Assembly (NCBI GenBank): GCA_029098205.1 | Contig: JAQXNW010000025.1 | Location: 1-22,448, forward strand | Length of the DNA: 22,448 nt | From: Eubacteriales bacterium | GTDB taxonomy: Bacteria; Bacillota; Clostridia; Peptostreptococcales; Anaerovoracaceae | Reading direction: 5' to 3' | In this document: positions 22,107 to 22,448 of the stretch, one piece after another | Position numbering within the stretch: the stretch's first letter is position 1 | Layout of the letters: each line of letters begins with the position of its first letter | Program-made: the position numbers and the translations under genes | Notes under the pieces: generated by a model | The model's database searches: none | The model's input: the letters and a program-made list of their open reading frames with translations, nothing else | What the model was told of the DNA's origin: nothing

Positions 22107-22448
22107 ATGGAAAAAAAGCAAATTCAGAATCATATGCCGATGGTCTGGCACGAGGTAATCGAAAGCGAAAATGAAGAACCTGCCGCGAAAGCGCAGCTCT
22201 CTGACCGTGCAACTCTCGTCGGACGAATCGGACTATTGTTTCTGAAATCCGGAACCGGCGCATGGCGCGTCCGGGAAGCGATGAATAACTGCGCGGCCGC
22301 GCTTGGACTTGCTTGCCACGTCGACATCGGTCTTGTCACCATTTCCATGACCGTCGAGGAGGGCACCGAAGCCTCTACCCGCATTCTTTCGCTCCCATCG
22401 AGCGGCATAAATACCAGGCTCCTTTGGCGGCTTCATCAATTCGTCGAT
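22107..22448 (+). CDS. Threonine/serine exporter (ThrE) family protein, N-terminal part; cut by window
   Basis: 114 codons are visible and the frame is open at the right edge. The segment from about residue 36 (ATLVGRIGLLFLKSGTGAWRVREAMNNC in part, then ALGLACHVDIG) matches the N-terminal DUF1212/ThrE domain, where a soluble part of about 100 residues precedes the membrane segments. Family members export threonine or serine, either as one 400-residue chain or as two genes; which form this is cannot be seen. AAGGAG is seven bases upstream of the ATG. The gene is divergent from the ECF operon with about 150 bases between. Confidence 0.85.
   Translation, partial: MEKKQIQNHMPMVWHEVIESENEEPAAKAQLSDRATLVGRIGLLFLKSGTGAWRVREAMNNCAAALGLACHVDIGLVTISMTVEEGTEASTRILSLPSSGINTRLLWRLHQFVD

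Overview
The window looks like a chromosomal segment of a moderately GC-rich anaerobic member of the Clostridia (Lachnospiraceae or Anaerovoracaceae-like; placement is inference). The reasons are the gene families (ferredoxin-dependent indolepyruvate oxidoreductase, group II ECF transporter, split B12-dependent methionine synthase, ribose-type ABC lipoprotein), strong GGAGG ribosome binding sites, sigma-A-like promoters, and UGA used as a normal stop. No rRNA, tRNA, IS element, phage gene or CRISPR array was seen.

Left part (1-5400). A PLP-dependent Cys/Met-metabolism enzyme (3' end outside the window) and a DUF434/DUF5616 protein lie on the minus strand. Divergent from them is a plus-strand unit that starts with a near-consensus promoter (TTGACA-17-TAGAAT), a clear TPP riboswitch (THI element) and an intrinsic terminator. 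It continues into a three-gene ABC transporter of the ribose/CUT2 type: single-domain ATPase, permease and lipoprotein binding protein, closed by a terminator. A sugar-type importer behind a thiamine-pyrophosphate riboswitch is the most unusual arrangement here and points to a thiamine-related substrate.

Middle (5492-11041, minus strand). The probable operon is iorA-iorB-paaK-like-ywaF-like-C26 amidotransferase, transcribed from a promoter near 11014-11041 with a GC-rich leader that can fold in two competing ways. IorAB oxidises aryl-pyruvates to aryl-acetyl-CoA, and the adjacent CoA ligase interconverts arylacetate and its CoA ester. iorB carries an in-frame UGA at codon 9, exactly where a glycine of the GxGGQG motif region is expected, so it is either a fresh pseudogene, a sequence error, or recoded.

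Right-middle (11073-17190, minus strand). This is a methionine/one-carbon block: a B12-dependent methionine synthase reactivation protein, MetH lacking its own activation domain, a fused homocysteine methyltransferase/methylene-THF reductase (YitJ type), and an AEC-family permease overlapping it.

Right (17340-21958, minus strand). A complete ECF transporter operon has four overlapping genes: a membrane-anchored DUF4430 protein with a long Ser-rich linker, EcfT, a fused double ATPase and an S component. Its position directly upstream of the B12-dependent methionine genes, and the similarity of DUF4430 to the transcobalamin C-terminal domain, suggest cobalamin or a corrinoid as substrate (inference). 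A divergent ThrE-family gene begins at 22107 and runs off the right edge.
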